Assembly (NCBI GenBank): GCA_965217565.1
Contig: CBDCIS010000010.1
Coordinates: forward strand, 396,653-460,652
Source: CBDCIS01 sp965217565
GTDB lineage: Bacteria > Chloroflexota > Dehalococcoidia > Lucifugimonadales > CATOSD01
DNA length: 64,000 nucleotides
Direction: 5' to 3'
Shown piece after piece: positions 40,696-48,630 of this stretch; the first letter of the stretch is position 1; the number at the start of each line of letters is the position of its first letter. The translations under genes and the position numbers were made by a program. The notes beneath the pieces were generated by a model that worked only from the letters and a program-made list of their open reading frames with translations, was not told the DNA's origin and made no database searches.

Positions 40696-41253
40696 ATGCG
40701 CATCTACACCAGGTCTGGAGACGACGGGACTACGGGTCTGCTGTTCGGCGGGCGCGTGCCCAAGACGCATCCTCGCTGTGAGGCATACGGAGAGGCCGAC
40801 CTCGCGGTGTCGGCGATGGGCTTGGCGCGCGCGTTGTCGAGCGACCTACGCGTGAAGGAGATCATACTCCAGGCGCAGCGCGAGATGTTCACGGTGGAGT
40901 CCGAGCTTGCCACCGACGCGGACAACTACCACCACTTCACCGGCGCGTTTCACGCCATAACGCCGGAGAACGTGAGCCGGCTGGAAGGGCTTATCGACGA
41001 GTTGAAGGCCGAGGTGGAGCTGCCGCCCAAGTTCATCATCCCCGGCGCGTCGCCGGCATCGGGCGCGCTCGACCTCGCGCGGACGGCCGTTCGCGGAGCG
41101 GAGCGGCGCATCGTCGCGCTCGACGAGCAGGGAATGTTGGTCAACCGGGAACTGCTCCACTACGTCAATCGGCTGTCCGACCTATTGTTCATCCTGGCCC
41201 GCTACGAGGACCGGGAGTTGTCCTTCGATATAGTCACGGGCACGAGGGTCTGA
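40696..41253 (+). CDS. Cob(I)alamin adenosyltransferase, PduO type
   Basis: A 185-residue ATP:corrinoid adenosyltransferase that makes adenosylcobalamin. The N-terminal ATP site IYTRSGDDGTTGLLFGGRVP, the middle FIIPGASPASGALDLART and the C-terminal NRLSDLLFILARYED are family signatures. ATG 40696 is preceded by GGGAGG; the frame is open further upstream but unconserved. The gap to hisH is only 4 bp, so it heads the histidine operon transcript. It lies opposite a cobalt enzyme, which may be coincidental. Confidence 0.93.
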   Translation: MRIYTRSGDDGTTGLLFGGRVPKTHPRCEAYGEADLAVSAMGLARALSSDLRVKEIILQAQREMFTVESELATDADNYHHFTGAFHAITPENVSRLEGLIDELKAEVELPPKFIIPGASPASGALDLARTAVRGAERRIVALDEQGMLVNRELLHYVNRLSDLLFILARYEDRELSFDIVTGTRV

Positions 41254-41257
41254 CGGC

Positions 41258-41911
41258 ATGAGCGACCCGAACATCGCCATAATTGACTACCAGGCCGGCA
41301 ATCTGCGGAGCGTTCAGAAGGCGTTGGAGCGTTTCGGCGCGCGCGCCAGCATCACGAGCGACCCGAGCGACATCGAGAGCGCCGATGGCGTGGTGTTCCC
41401 GGGACAGGGGGCCAACGACTCCTCGATGCGCCACCTGAAGGCGGGCGGACTGGTCGGCCCTATCAAGGATTACATAAGCGGCGGCAAGCCCTTCCTGGGC
41501 GTCTGTCTCGGGCTGCAACTGCTGCTGGAAGGCTCGGACGAGGGCGTGGAGCCGGGGCTGGGCGTACTGGCGGGAAGAGTGCGGCATCTGGGCGGCGGCC
41601 TCAAGGTTCCGCACATGGGCTGGAACCGCGTGGACTTTCGCGTGGAGCACCCCGTCATCGAGGGCATCCCCAGCGGCTCTCACTTCTACTTCGTACACAG
41701 CTATTACGCCGACCCGGTGGATCGAAGCGTGGTGGCGGGCGCGACCGACTATGGCGTGGAGTTTTGCAGCGCGGCTGCGTGGGACAACGTCTTCGCTATG
41801 CAGTTCCACCCTGAGAAGAGCGGCGTCGTCGGTCTGAGGTTGTATCGCAACTTCGTGGCACTGGTTCGAGAATCCAGAACGGGAAGCGCATGGAAGCCAT
41901 CCCAGCGATAG
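41258..41911 (+). CDS. hisH: Imidazole glycerol phosphate synthase, glutaminase subunit
   Basis: Class I glutamine amidotransferase that supplies ammonia to HisF. The 217 residues show NIAIIDYQAGNLRSVQKALE at the start, the nucleophile Cys83 in FLGVCLGLQLL, and QFHPEKSG carrying the catalytic His and Glu near residue 185. Its 3' end overlaps hisA by 22 bp, indicating coupled translation. Fifth-step enzyme of histidine synthesis, with HisF encoded 1.4 kb downstream. Confidence 0.95.
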   Translation: MSDPNIAIIDYQAGNLRSVQKALERFGARASITSDPSDIESADGVVFPGQGANDSSMRHLKAGGLVGPIKDYISGGKPFLGVCLGLQLLLEGSDEGVEPGLGVLAGRVRHLGGGLKVPHMGWNRVDFRVEHPVIEGIPSGSHFYFVHSYYADPVDRSVVAGATDYGVEFCSAAAWDNVFAMQFHPEKSGVVGLRLYRNFVALVRESRTGSAWKPSQR

Positions 41912-42615
41912 ACCTCAGAGGCGGCAAGTGCGTGCGGCTATACCAGGGCGACTACGAGCGGGAGACGGTATACTCCGACGACCCGGTTGAGGTTGCCGCC
42001 CGCTGGGTGAGTCTGGGCGCGACGCGGCTCCACGTTATCGATCTGGACGGCGCGAAGGACGGCGCGCCCGCGAACCTTGGGGCCATCGAGAGGATCGCGT
42101 CGTCGGTTCCGGTTCCCGTGCAGCTTGGCGGCGGCATACGCACCTTGGATGCGGCGAAGAGGGCGCTGGATTTGGGCGTGGGCAGGGTCATTGCGGGAAC
42201 GATCGCCGTCGAGAACCCCTGCCTTATCCGTGAAATGTGTGAGCGGCTTGGCGCCGATGCCGTGGTCGTCAGCGTGGACGCTCGCGACGGCTACGTGGCT
42301 GTGGAGGGCTGGACCCAGAGCAGCCGGATTCTCGCGTCTGAGTTGATGCGTCGCATGACCGAGATCGGCGTTGTGCGCTTCCTCTACACCGACATCGCGC
42401 GCGACGGCACGCTCTCCGGCCCCAACTTCGCCGCCATAGAGACCTTGTCCGGCAAGGTGGACGCACGCTTCATGGCCGCCGGTGGTATCTCTTCGGTTGA
42501 CCACCTGCTGCGACTGGAGAAGTTGGGCGTCGAGGCGGCAATCGTGGGCAGGGCCCTCTACACCGGAGACATCGAACTGGTAGAGGCGCTCGAATCACTA
42601 CGCCAACGCGAATAA
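41890..42615 (+). CDS. hisA: ProFAR isomerase
   Basis: Isomerises the ring-opened ribonucleotide (ProFAR to PRFAR) in histidine biosynthesis. A 241-residue half-barrel-duplicated TIM barrel. The first catalytic Asp is in AIDLRGGKCVRLYQGDY, the second in VVSVDARDGYVAVEGW, with the phosphate loops VPVQLGGGIRT and FMAAGGISSVDHL. The ATG lies inside hisH with a 22-bp overlap. Confidence 0.95.
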   Translation: MEAIPAIDLRGGKCVRLYQGDYERETVYSDDPVEVAARWVSLGATRLHVIDLDGAKDGAPANLGAIERIASSVPVPVQLGGGIRTLDAAKRALDLGVGRVIAGTIAVENPCLIREMCERLGADAVVVSVDARDGYVAVEGWTQSSRILASELMRRMTEIGVVRFLYTDIARDGTLSGPNFAAIETLSGKVDARFMAAGGISSVDHLLRLEKLGVEAAIVGRALYTGDIELVEALESLRQRE

Positions 42616-42699
42616 TCGCGTTCGGCCTATATGTCGTTTCGTTCTTCGGAACGGCGGGCTGTGAGATGGCTTCTAACCTGAGATAAAGGACAAAAGAAC

Positions 42700-43269
42700 A
42701 TGCCTGGCAAATTCGACCATCATAACAAGGACGTCCTGGTATCGCCCGAACGGTATGAGAGCACAGACCCTCAGCGGATTCTGTCGATGCTGCCCATACT
42801 GGCGTATCACGAGGTTGCCGACGTTGGCTGCGGGCCGGGGTTCTTCACGATACCGCTTGCGAAGTACCTGTTCGATGGCAGGGTATATGCGCTCGACGTT
42901 CAACAGGAGATGCTGGATGCCACCCAAAAAGAGGTCGAAAAGGTCAACCTGACCAACGTTGAGCTTATGTTGAATAAGGAAAACGAGCTTCTGCTGAAGG
43001 ACGAGAGCCTTGACGGCGTGTTCATGGCCTTCGTGCTGCATGAGGCCGAGAGCGTGAGCGGTCTGTTGGGAGAGGCGCGACGGTGTCTCCGAAAGGGCGG
43101 ATGGCTCGCGGCCCTCGACTGGCACAAGCGAGAGACGGAGTCGGGGCCGCCCGTGGAGGAGCGCATCGACGAGGCGGATATGGGCGCGATGGCCCAGGAG
43201 GCGGGGTTCCGCATAGAGGTTCGGCACAACCTGAACACGGGACACTACATGATAGTGATGCGAAAGTAG
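42700..43269 (+). CDS. Class I SAM-dependent methyltransferase
   Basis: A 189-residue methyltransferase with the SAM-binding loop VADVGCGPGFFTIPLAKYLF, the acidic motif YALDVQQEMLDAT, and the later LDGVFMAFVLHEAESVSGLL and RCLRKGGWLAALDWHKRETE. The substrate is unknown; the fold is that of UbiE/Methyltransf_11. It lies between hisA and hisF (85 bp after hisA, 6 bp before hisF), so it is in the histidine transcript. No histidine-pathway methyl transfer is known, so it is probably an unrelated insertion or a moonlighting neighbour. Confidence 0.85.
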   Translation: MPGKFDHHNKDVLVSPERYESTDPQRILSMLPILAYHEVADVGCGPGFFTIPLAKYLFDGRVYALDVQQEMLDATQKEVEKVNLTNVELMLNKENELLLKDESLDGVFMAFVLHEAESVSGLLGEARRCLRKGGWLAALDWHKRETESGPPVEERIDEADMGAMAQEAGFRIEVRHNLNTGHYMIVMRK

Positions 43270-43275
43270 GCCGCG

Positions 43276-44124
43276 ATGTTGACGAAGAGGATAATCCCGT
43301 GTCTGGACGTGGACAGGGGGAGAGTGGTGAAAGGCGTCAGCTTCGTGAACATCCGCGACGCGGGCGACCCTGCGGAACTGGCGTCCTTCTACAACCGCGC
43401 GGGCGCGGACGAGCTCGTGTTCCTGGATATTACCGCGAGCTCTGATGCCAGAGACATCATGCTGGACGTCGTCGAGCAGGTGTCCGAGGAGGTGTTCATA
43501 CCGCTCACCGTCGGTGGAGGCCTTCGCAAAGTGGAGGACGTGCGCAGGATGCTCGAGGCGGGCGCGGACAAAGTCTGCCTCAACACCGCCGCCGTGCAGA
43601 ACCCCGGCCTGGTCGCCGAGGCCGCGGACTTCTTTGGCTGCCAGTGCATCGTGGTCGCGATGGACGTAAAGGGCATCACGCAAGGCGAACGTCCTGCCGC
43701 CCGCGCGGAGACGCCGGACCGAGACCTGGCCCTGGACGACTCGTCCGGGTGGGAGGTCTATACTCGAGGTGGCCGCACCCCCGCGGGGATAGACGCCATC
43801 AAGTGGGCGCGTCGCGCCACCGAGCTGGGGGCCGGCGAACTGCTCGTTACCAGCATGGACACCGACGGCCAGCAGACGGGCTACGACCTGGAGCTTATAC
43901 GAACGATTTCCGAAAGCGTGAGCGTTCCGGTCATCGCAAGCGGCGGGGCCGGCAATCTCCAACACCTCTACGACGCGCTGGATACGGGCAAGGCGGACGC
44001 CGTTCTCGCCGCCAGCATCTTCCACTACGGTAACTACACGATAAGCCAGGCCAAGCAGTTCCTGAAGGAGCGGGGCTTGCCGGTCCGTCCACAGGAGGGC
44101 GACGCTATTGGTCTATCAACATAG
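43276..44124 (+). CDS. hisF: Imidazole glycerol phosphate synthase, cyclase subunit
   Basis: With HisH it makes imidazole glycerol phosphate and AICAR. Catalytic Asp11 is in [15 protein letters not shown] and Asp130 in [35 protein letters not shown] and the late [10 protein letters not shown] are the barrel phosphate sites. Total length is 282 against about 255 usual. The excess is an insertion of about 20 residues after Asp130 ([20 protein letters not shown]) before WEVYTRGGR. The insertion is in a loop at the active face and its effect is unknown. Confidence 0.95.
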   Translation: MLTKRIIPCLDVDRGRVVKGVSFVNIRDAGDPAELASFYNRAGADELVFLDITASSDARDIMLDVVEQVSEEVFIPLTVGGGLRKVEDVRRMLEAGADKVCLNTAAVQNPGLVAEAADFFGCQCIVVAMDVKGITQGERPAARAETPDRDLALDDSSGWEVYTRGGRTPAGIDAIKWARRATELGAGELLVTSMDTDGQQTGYDLELIRTISESVSVPVIASGGAGNLQHLYDALDTGKADAVLAASIFHYGNYTISQAKQFLKERGLPVRPQEGDAIGLST

Positions 44125-44160
44125 CCGCACAACAGCAAAAGAACACGCGCAGGTGAGAAC

Positions 44161-44781
44161 ATGACGGAGATTCAGCTAGACGAAAAGGGATTGGCGCCCG
44201 CGGTCGCTCAGAACGCCACCACGGGCGAGGTCATCATGCTGGGCTACATGAACCCCGGCTCCCTCAAGCGCACGCTGGAGGGCGGCGAAGTCTGGTTCTA
44301 TAGCCGCAGCCGCTCCGACCTCTGGCACAAGGGTGAGGTGTCGGGCAACTATATGCGGATACAGTCGGCGTCCGTGGACTGCGACGGCGACACGATTCTT
44401 CTCCAAGTGGAGCCGGACGGGCCCATCTGCCACACCGGCAACGACACCTGCTTCTTCACGCCGTTCGACGAGCTTCCCAACTTCCTGAAGGCGGACACCG
44501 GGCCAGGCGTCGTCGAAGACCTTTTCTCGGTCATCCAGGAGCGCAAGCGGGAGCTTCCGGAGGGAAGCTACACGGCGCAACTGCTGAAAGAGGGGGTGGA
44601 CCGCATAAGCCAGAAGGTCATCGAGGAGGCGGGAGAGGCTGCTATCGCCGGGGTCAAGGGCGACAAAGAGGGCCTGGTGAGCGAGATGGGCGACTTGGTG
44701 TATCACGCGCTGGTGCTGCTGGCGGCGTCCGGCGCGAGGCCGGAGGACGTGTGGGAGGAGCTGCGCCGCCGGCAGGGGTAG
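44161..44781 (+). CDS. hisIE: Bifunctional phosphoribosyl-AMP cyclohydrolase / phosphoribosyl-ATP pyrophosphatase
   Basis: A 206-residue fusion of two early histidine enzymes. The N-terminal PRA-CH domain has GYMNPGSLKRTLEGGEVWFY, LWHKGEVSGN and VDCDGDTILLQVEPDGPICH, including the zinc-binding cysteines. The C-terminal PRA-PH domain is the MazG-like helical VIEEAGEAAIAGVKGDKEGL with the acidic metal ligands. It follows hisF by 36 bp and ends the cluster; a G-rich repeat follows. Confidence 0.95.
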   Translation: MTEIQLDEKGLAPAVAQNATTGEVIMLGYMNPGSLKRTLEGGEVWFYSRSRSDLWHKGEVSGNYMRIQSASVDCDGDTILLQVEPDGPICHTGNDTCFFTPFDELPNFLKADTGPGVVEDLFSVIQERKRELPEGSYTAQLLKEGVDRISQKVIEEAGEAAIAGVKGDKEGLVSEMGDLVYHALVLLAASGARPEDVWEELRRRQG

Positions 44782-44794
44782 GAGCCACAAGATT

Positions 44795-44860
44795 CCCCCT
44801 CCCCCCAGTCTGTACAAGCGTCGAGGGAGGGGGTTAGGGGGTGGGTGACTGTCGCCGTCG
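44795..44860 (+). repeat. Dispersed G-rich repeat, copy 2
   Basis: CCCCCTCC pairs with GGAGGGGG, giving a hairpin at about 44795-44833, followed by TTAGGGGGTGGGTGACTGTC and GCCGTCG, which matches the repeat at 30450-30505 in opposite orientation. It sits just after hisIE and may act as a terminator-like or REP element. Confidence 0.5.
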
Positions 44861-44978
44861 TATCAGGTTTGAAGGATGAGAATATGCAGGTTCATCAGCA
44901 CGTAGATGTGTCGCAGGCTTTCTCGAAGATGACAAGCGAGAATTTGCCGCTGGGGATGTTCTGCAAAGTTCGGAAAAG

Positions 44979-45236
44979 GTGTGGGACGTGGCGGCCACCG
45001 CAGTGATTGCGGTGGCTCGAAAGCGGGGTTGGCCCTGCGGCAGCAGCCGTCACTTGGTGGAAACGGTCGGGCGGCTGGCTGACGAGTCCGGCGACCAGAC
45101 CTTGCTGGCCGAGTTCGACGCGGCCCAAATGTTCCACGCCAACTTCTACCACGGATTCATGGAAGACTTTCAACGGGCTAACTCCAGGGAATTGGTGCGC
45201 GACTTCGTCACCAGAATGCTGCGGTTCGTGCGGTGA
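44979..45236 (+). CDS. PaREP1-like helical protein, N terminus uncertain
   Basis: Eighty-five residues from GTG 44979: VWDVAATAVIAVARKRGWPC, then HLVETVGRLADESGDQTLLA and FHANFYHGFMEDFQRANSRE, a helical protein resembling PaREP1/HEPN-like domains of archaea and Chloroflexota. In the same frame upstream, codons read FLEDDKREFAAGDVLQSSEK, which fit the family but lack a start codon. An ATG at 44884 lies in another frame, so a single-base frameshift near 44918 may have broken the gene. Function unknown. Confidence 0.55.
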   Translation: MWDVAATAVIAVARKRGWPCGSSRHLVETVGRLADESGDQTLLAEFDAAQMFHANFYHGFMEDFQRANSRELVRDFVTRMLRFVR

Positions 45237-45259
45237 ACGCTTGCTGACCTCTTTCGCGG

Positions 45260-46165
45260 TCAGCCCTCCGCTTTCGGTTGCCCCAGGTCCGCCGTCTTGC
45301 CCGCGTCGGCGTCCAGGGTGAGGCGCATCGCGGTGATGGCTATCTCTATCTGGTCGTCGTCGGGTTGGCGCGTGGTCAGCGCTTGCAACGCCAGGCTGGG
45401 GCCGGTAATCAGGCGCACCAGCGGATTGCCCATGTGGAAGCCGCTGAATCGAATTAGCTCGTAGCTTACGGCCGCTATGAACGGAATGAGCACTATCCGC
45501 GAGGCGACCAGCCACCACAGCGGCTCCCTCCCAACGAAGACGAACGCGAGGATAGACACGACCATCACCACGAGCAGGAACGCCGTCCCGCAGCGAGGGT
45601 GCGCCGTCGGGTACTTGCGGATGGCTTCCACTTCCAGGGGGTCCCCGCGTTCCTGGGCGTGCACGGTCATGTGCTCCGCGCCGTGGTACATGAACACCCG
45701 CCTGATCTCGCCCATTCGGCCTATGAGGACGATATAGGCGAGAAACAGCGCGAGTCGTATCGCGCCCTCCGCGACGTTGCTCGCCAGGTCCGAACCCAGA
45801 AGTCCTTCCAACGACCTGCTGGCGAAGAGAGGCGCGAGAAAGAACACCCCAATCGCGAACAGCAGGGAGAAGCTAATCATTGCGGCCATTGAGCCTTTGC
45901 CCAGCTCCTGGCCCTCGGCCTCCATCCCGACGTTCGCGGAGAAGCTGAGCGCTCTCATGCCGAGGGACAGCGTCTCGATGAGGGCGACGACGCCCCTCAC
46001 CAACGGCAGTCTCCTGGGTAGTCCGGTGAACAACTGGCCCAGGGCTTGCTGGTGAATGGCGATAGTTCCGTTGGGGCGGCGCACCGCGATGGAGATGTGG
46101 CGCTGCCCCCTTATCATCACCCCTTCGATGACCGCCTGGCCGCCGTAGGTGGGCCTATTCCGCAT
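45260..46165 (-). CDS. DUF1385 membrane protein
   Basis: A 301-residue polytopic protein. It opens TYGGQAVIEGVMIRGQRHIS, has several hydrophobic helices (MAAMISFSLLFAIGVFFLAP, FLLVVMVVSILAFVFVG) and the conserved YHGAEHMTVHAQERGDPLEV and HPRCGTAFLLV, a DUF1385 hallmark with possible metal-binding His/Cys residues. Function is unknown. DUF1385 genes often lie next to ribosomal protein L31, as here. A terminator separates it from the L31 gene. Confidence 0.87.
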   Translation of the reverse strand: MRNRPTYGGQAVIEGVMIRGQRHISIAVRRPNGTIAIHQQALGQLFTGLPRRLPLVRGVVALIETLSLGMRALSFSANVGMEAEGQELGKGSMAAMISFSLLFAIGVFFLAPLFASRSLEGLLGSDLASNVAEGAIRLALFLAYIVLIGRMGEIRRVFMYHGAEHMTVHAQERGDPLEVEAIRKYPTAHPRCGTAFLLVVMVVSILAFVFVGREPLWWLVASRIVLIPFIAAVSYELIRFSGFHMGNPLVRLITGPSLALQALTTRQPDDDQIEIAITAMRLTLDADAGKTADLGQPKAEG

Positions 46166-46196
46166 TGCTCATACCCCAGCTATCGCCGCTTGACGA

Positions 46197-46221
46197 AAAA
46201 AGGGGTGAGAACTCTCACCCC
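46197..46221 (-). terminator. Rho-independent terminator after rpmE
   Basis: Minus strand: GGGGTGAG-AGTT-CTCACCCC followed by a T-run (the AAAAA at 46197-46201 on the plus strand). It ends the L21-L27-L31 transcript. The 144 bp between it and rpmE show nothing else. Confidence 0.85.
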
Positions 46222-46365
46222 CGCATGGCCTGGTGTTTTGACGTGCCCCGCTCCACTCCTGTCACCCCCCTCTCGCTTTCGCGTGGGCAGGCTCTAACAT
46301 TTCCCCATCAAAGGGAGAAGGGACTTTTGCAATTTCCCGGAAATAGCGAGGAGCTTTGCCGGGGG

Positions 46366-46569
46366 TTATTGGAGGTTGAAGCGGCGCTTGAGCCGCTCGA
46401 CCCTGCCCTCGGTATCGACTATGCGCTGCTCCCCCGTGAAGAAGGGGTGGCACTGGTTGCAGATCTCCACGCGAAGCTCGGGCTTCGTGGCGCCCGTGGT
46501 GTACGACCTGCCGCATGAGCAGAGGACGCGCGCCTCCGGGTAGTACTGTGGATGGATATCTGTCTTCAT
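46366..46569 (-). CDS. rpmE: 50S ribosomal protein L31
   Basis: Sixty-seven residues of the zinc-binding (C+) type L31: [20 protein letters not shown], with CSCG and CNQC pairs, then [23 protein letters not shown] 46569 follows a weak GAGGGAC. It is a structural protein of the large subunit, third in the rplU-rpmA-rpmE group. Confidence 0.95.
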   Translation of the reverse strand: MKTDIHPQYYPEARVLCSCGRSYTTGATKPELRVEICNQCHPFFTGEQRIVDTEGRVERLKRRFNLQ

Positions 46570-46580
46570 CACAGTCCCTC

Positions 46581-46844
46581 TTATGCCGTCGCGAGCGGGT
46601 AAACGCTGGCGCGCTTCTTGTCCTTGGTCATGTGCTCGAACTTGACGGTTCCGTCAATCAGCGAGAACAGAGTGTGGTCTCGGCCCACGCCCACGTTGCT
46701 GCCGGGGTGAATCTTGGTGCCGCGCTGCCTGACAATAATCGAGCCTGCGCTGACGATCTGGCTGTCGTAACGCTTTACCCCCAGCCGCTTGGAGTTGCTG
46801 TCGCGTCCGTTTCTTGTGCTTCCTCCGCCCTTCTTGTGAGCCAT
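46581..46844 (-). CDS. rpmA: 50S ribosomal protein L27
   Basis: Eighty-seven residues: [20 protein letters not shown], then [40 protein letters not shown]. The N terminus begins directly with MAHKKGGG, without the cleavable extension seen in Firmicutes. Next to the peptidyl-transferase centre. Between rplU and rpmE. Confidence 0.96.
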   Translation of the reverse strand: MAHKKGGGSTRNGRDSNSKRLGVKRYDSQIVSAGSIIVRQRGTKIHPGSNVGVGRDHTLFSLIDGTVKFEHMTKDKKRASVYPLATA

Positions 46845-46859
46845 CAGAAGATTGCCTTT

Positions 46860-47177
46860 CTACTCTTGTGAGATGTCGGTTACGCGCAAGTCGGTGTAGT
46901 TCTGGCGGTGCCCGTTCTTGCGGCGATAGCGCGTTTTGGCCTTGTACTTGAACACGATGACCTTCTTGGCGCGGCCCTTGCCTATCACCTCGGTGGTCAC
47001 CTTGGCGCCGGGCACGGTGGGCGCGCCAACGGCGACGTTGCCATCCTGGGACAACATCAGCACGTTGTCGAACTCCACGGCGTCGCCTTCGTCGCCTGGA
47101 ACCGTCTCGACTCGGATGGTGTCGCCCGGCCGGACGCGGTACTGCTTTCCGCCAGTTTCAAATATCGCGTAATTCAT
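46860..47177 (-). CDS. rplU: 50S ribosomal protein L21
   Basis: One hundred and five residues: MNYAIFETGGKQYRVRPGDT and the C-terminal RYRRKNGHRQNYTDLRVTDI, the L21 signature. Binds 23S rRNA. First gene of the three-gene ribosomal group; 83 bp separate it from the end of truB upstream, in which no clear promoter is seen. Confidence 0.96.
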   Translation of the reverse strand: MNYAIFETGGKQYRVRPGDTIRVETVPGDEGDAVEFDNVLMLSQDGNVAVGAPTVPGAKVTTEVIGKGRAKKVIVFKYKAKTRYRRKNGHRQNYTDLRVTDISQE

Positions 47178-47260
47178 GGTATCAATTTTCCTCGAGGGTA
47201 ATTGTAAGAGGCGAGTCCGTTATCGTCAAGGCTCGTCTCGGCCGGCTATGGCGTTTCAGC

Positions 47261-48205
47261 TCACTTACGCCCGTTACCGGCAAAGTCGAAAACCTTGTCC
47301 GGCCGCCACCGCTTGGAGGGCGCATCGAACTTGAGCACGGCTATGAACCTGCCGTCCACGCCATACACCCTGCACCGGGAGTCCTGCGGCGAGTTGGGGA
47401 TGCGTGTGCCCGGCGGAAGCGGCTGGCCGTGCCTGATTGTCTCTTCCAGCCGCTTACCGACGATAGCCGTTTGAAGTCCGTATAGCGCCGCGTCCGGCGC
47501 GTGCATAAGCTCGGACCATGTTTCCTCGATGAATCGTTCCTCCATATCGGCGAGGGAGACGGCCTCCGATATGCGAAACGAGCCGCTGCGAAGCCGCGCG
47601 AGGCTCTTGAGATGTCCACCGCATCCAAGCGCTTGGCCCACGTCGTGAGCGAATGAGCGCATGTAGAAGCCCCGCCCGCAGCCGACCTCGACGCTTATCA
47701 CGGGCGGCGACCAGCCCAGCAGCTTAATCCAGTGCACCTCGACGTCGCGCGGCTCTCGTTCGACCTCTATCCCCGCGCGCGCCAGTTCGTACAGACGCTT
47801 GCCCTGCCGCTTCAGCGCGCTGTACATGGGCGGAACCTGCTTGATTTGGCCGTTGAACGGCTCCAGGACGCGGTGTACGTCCTCCAGCGTCACGCCGGAA
47901 GCGGGTTGCTCGTCCTCCACCTGCCCTAACGAGTCGTAAGTGTCCGTGGTGACGCCCAGCTCGATCTCCGCGCGATACTCCTTCTTGCCGTCCACCAGGT
48001 ACTCCATCATGCGAGTGGCCTGACCGAAGCATACGGGCACGACGCCCGTGGCGACCGGGTCGAGCGTCCCGCCGTGCCCGACGCGCTTCTGGCGGCTGGC
48101 CCGCTTGAGACGGCGCACGATTTCCATAGACGTAATCCCGAAGGGCTTGTCGATGTTCAGAATTCCGTCAATCTGTGGCTTTTGCGGTCTCTGTGACTTG
48201 GGCAT
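47261..48205 (-). CDS. truB: tRNA pseudouridine-55 synthase
   Basis: Makes pseudouridine 55 in the tRNA T-loop. Residues 12-20 read IDGILNIDK, the catalytic Asp49 is in GGTLDPVATGVVPVC, followed by KEYRAEIELGVTTDTYDSLG and the C-terminal GCGRGFYMRSFAHDVG. The 314 residues include a C-terminal PUA-like part. Its ATG follows the rbfA stop by 7 bp, the usual infB-rbfA-truB order. Confidence 0.95.
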   Translation of the reverse strand: MPKSQRPQKPQIDGILNIDKPFGITSMEIVRRLKRASRQKRVGHGGTLDPVATGVVPVCFGQATRMMEYLVDGKKEYRAEIELGVTTDTYDSLGQVEDEQPASGVTLEDVHRVLEPFNGQIKQVPPMYSALKRQGKRLYELARAGIEVEREPRDVEVHWIKLLGWSPPVISVEVGCGRGFYMRSFAHDVGQALGCGGHLKSLARLRSGSFRISEAVSLADMEERFIEETWSELMHAPDAALYGLQTAIVGKRLEETIRHGQPLPPGTRIPNSPQDSRCRVYGVDGRFIAVLKFDAPSKRWRPDKVFDFAGNGRK

Positions 48206-48212
48206 GGTCTGC

Positions 48213-48578
48213 CTATCGCGTCTCTTCGGACTCCTGTGGAGGCGCTACCGCGTCTATCATGTCGAGGATTTCGGCCCCTCGCTCTATCGACTCGTCCAGG
48301 TAGAACTTGAGAAAGGGAACGTTCTTGATAGCAATGTCTTCCCGCATGGTGCGGTGTATGAACCCGGATGCGGATTCGAGGGCCTGGATTGTGCTGCGCT
48401 TTTGGGCGTCGTCTCCGAGTACGCTCACGTAAACCTTCGCCTGTCTCAGGTCCGGCGATGCGTCCACGTAGGTTACGCTCACGACCGTCGAGAGCCTGGG
48501 GTCTCGAAGCTCCCTCGCCATAACGCGGCTTATCTCCTGACGCAAAAGCACATTGACGCGGTCCATCCGCCGGTTCAT
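48213..48578 (-). CDS. rbfA: Ribosome-binding factor A
   Basis: A KH-like factor of about 121 residues needed for 16S rRNA maturation: MNRRMDRVNVLLRQEISRVM, then ARELRDPRLSTVVSVTYVDA and ESASGFIHRTMREDI, ending LDESIERGAEILDMID. The start at ATG 48578 has GAGAGG 9 bases upstream; TTG 48599 is the alternative. Between infB and truB. Confidence 0.94.
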   Translation of the reverse strand: MNRRMDRVNVLLRQEISRVMARELRDPRLSTVVSVTYVDASPDLRQAKVYVSVLGDDAQKRSTIQALESASGFIHRTMREDIAIKNVPFLKFYLDESIERGAEILDMIDAVAPPQESEETR

Positions 48579-48630
48579 GTGGGATAACCTCTCTAACAAA
48601 GGGACGTCGGGAGCGAACGCGGTCCGGGGT

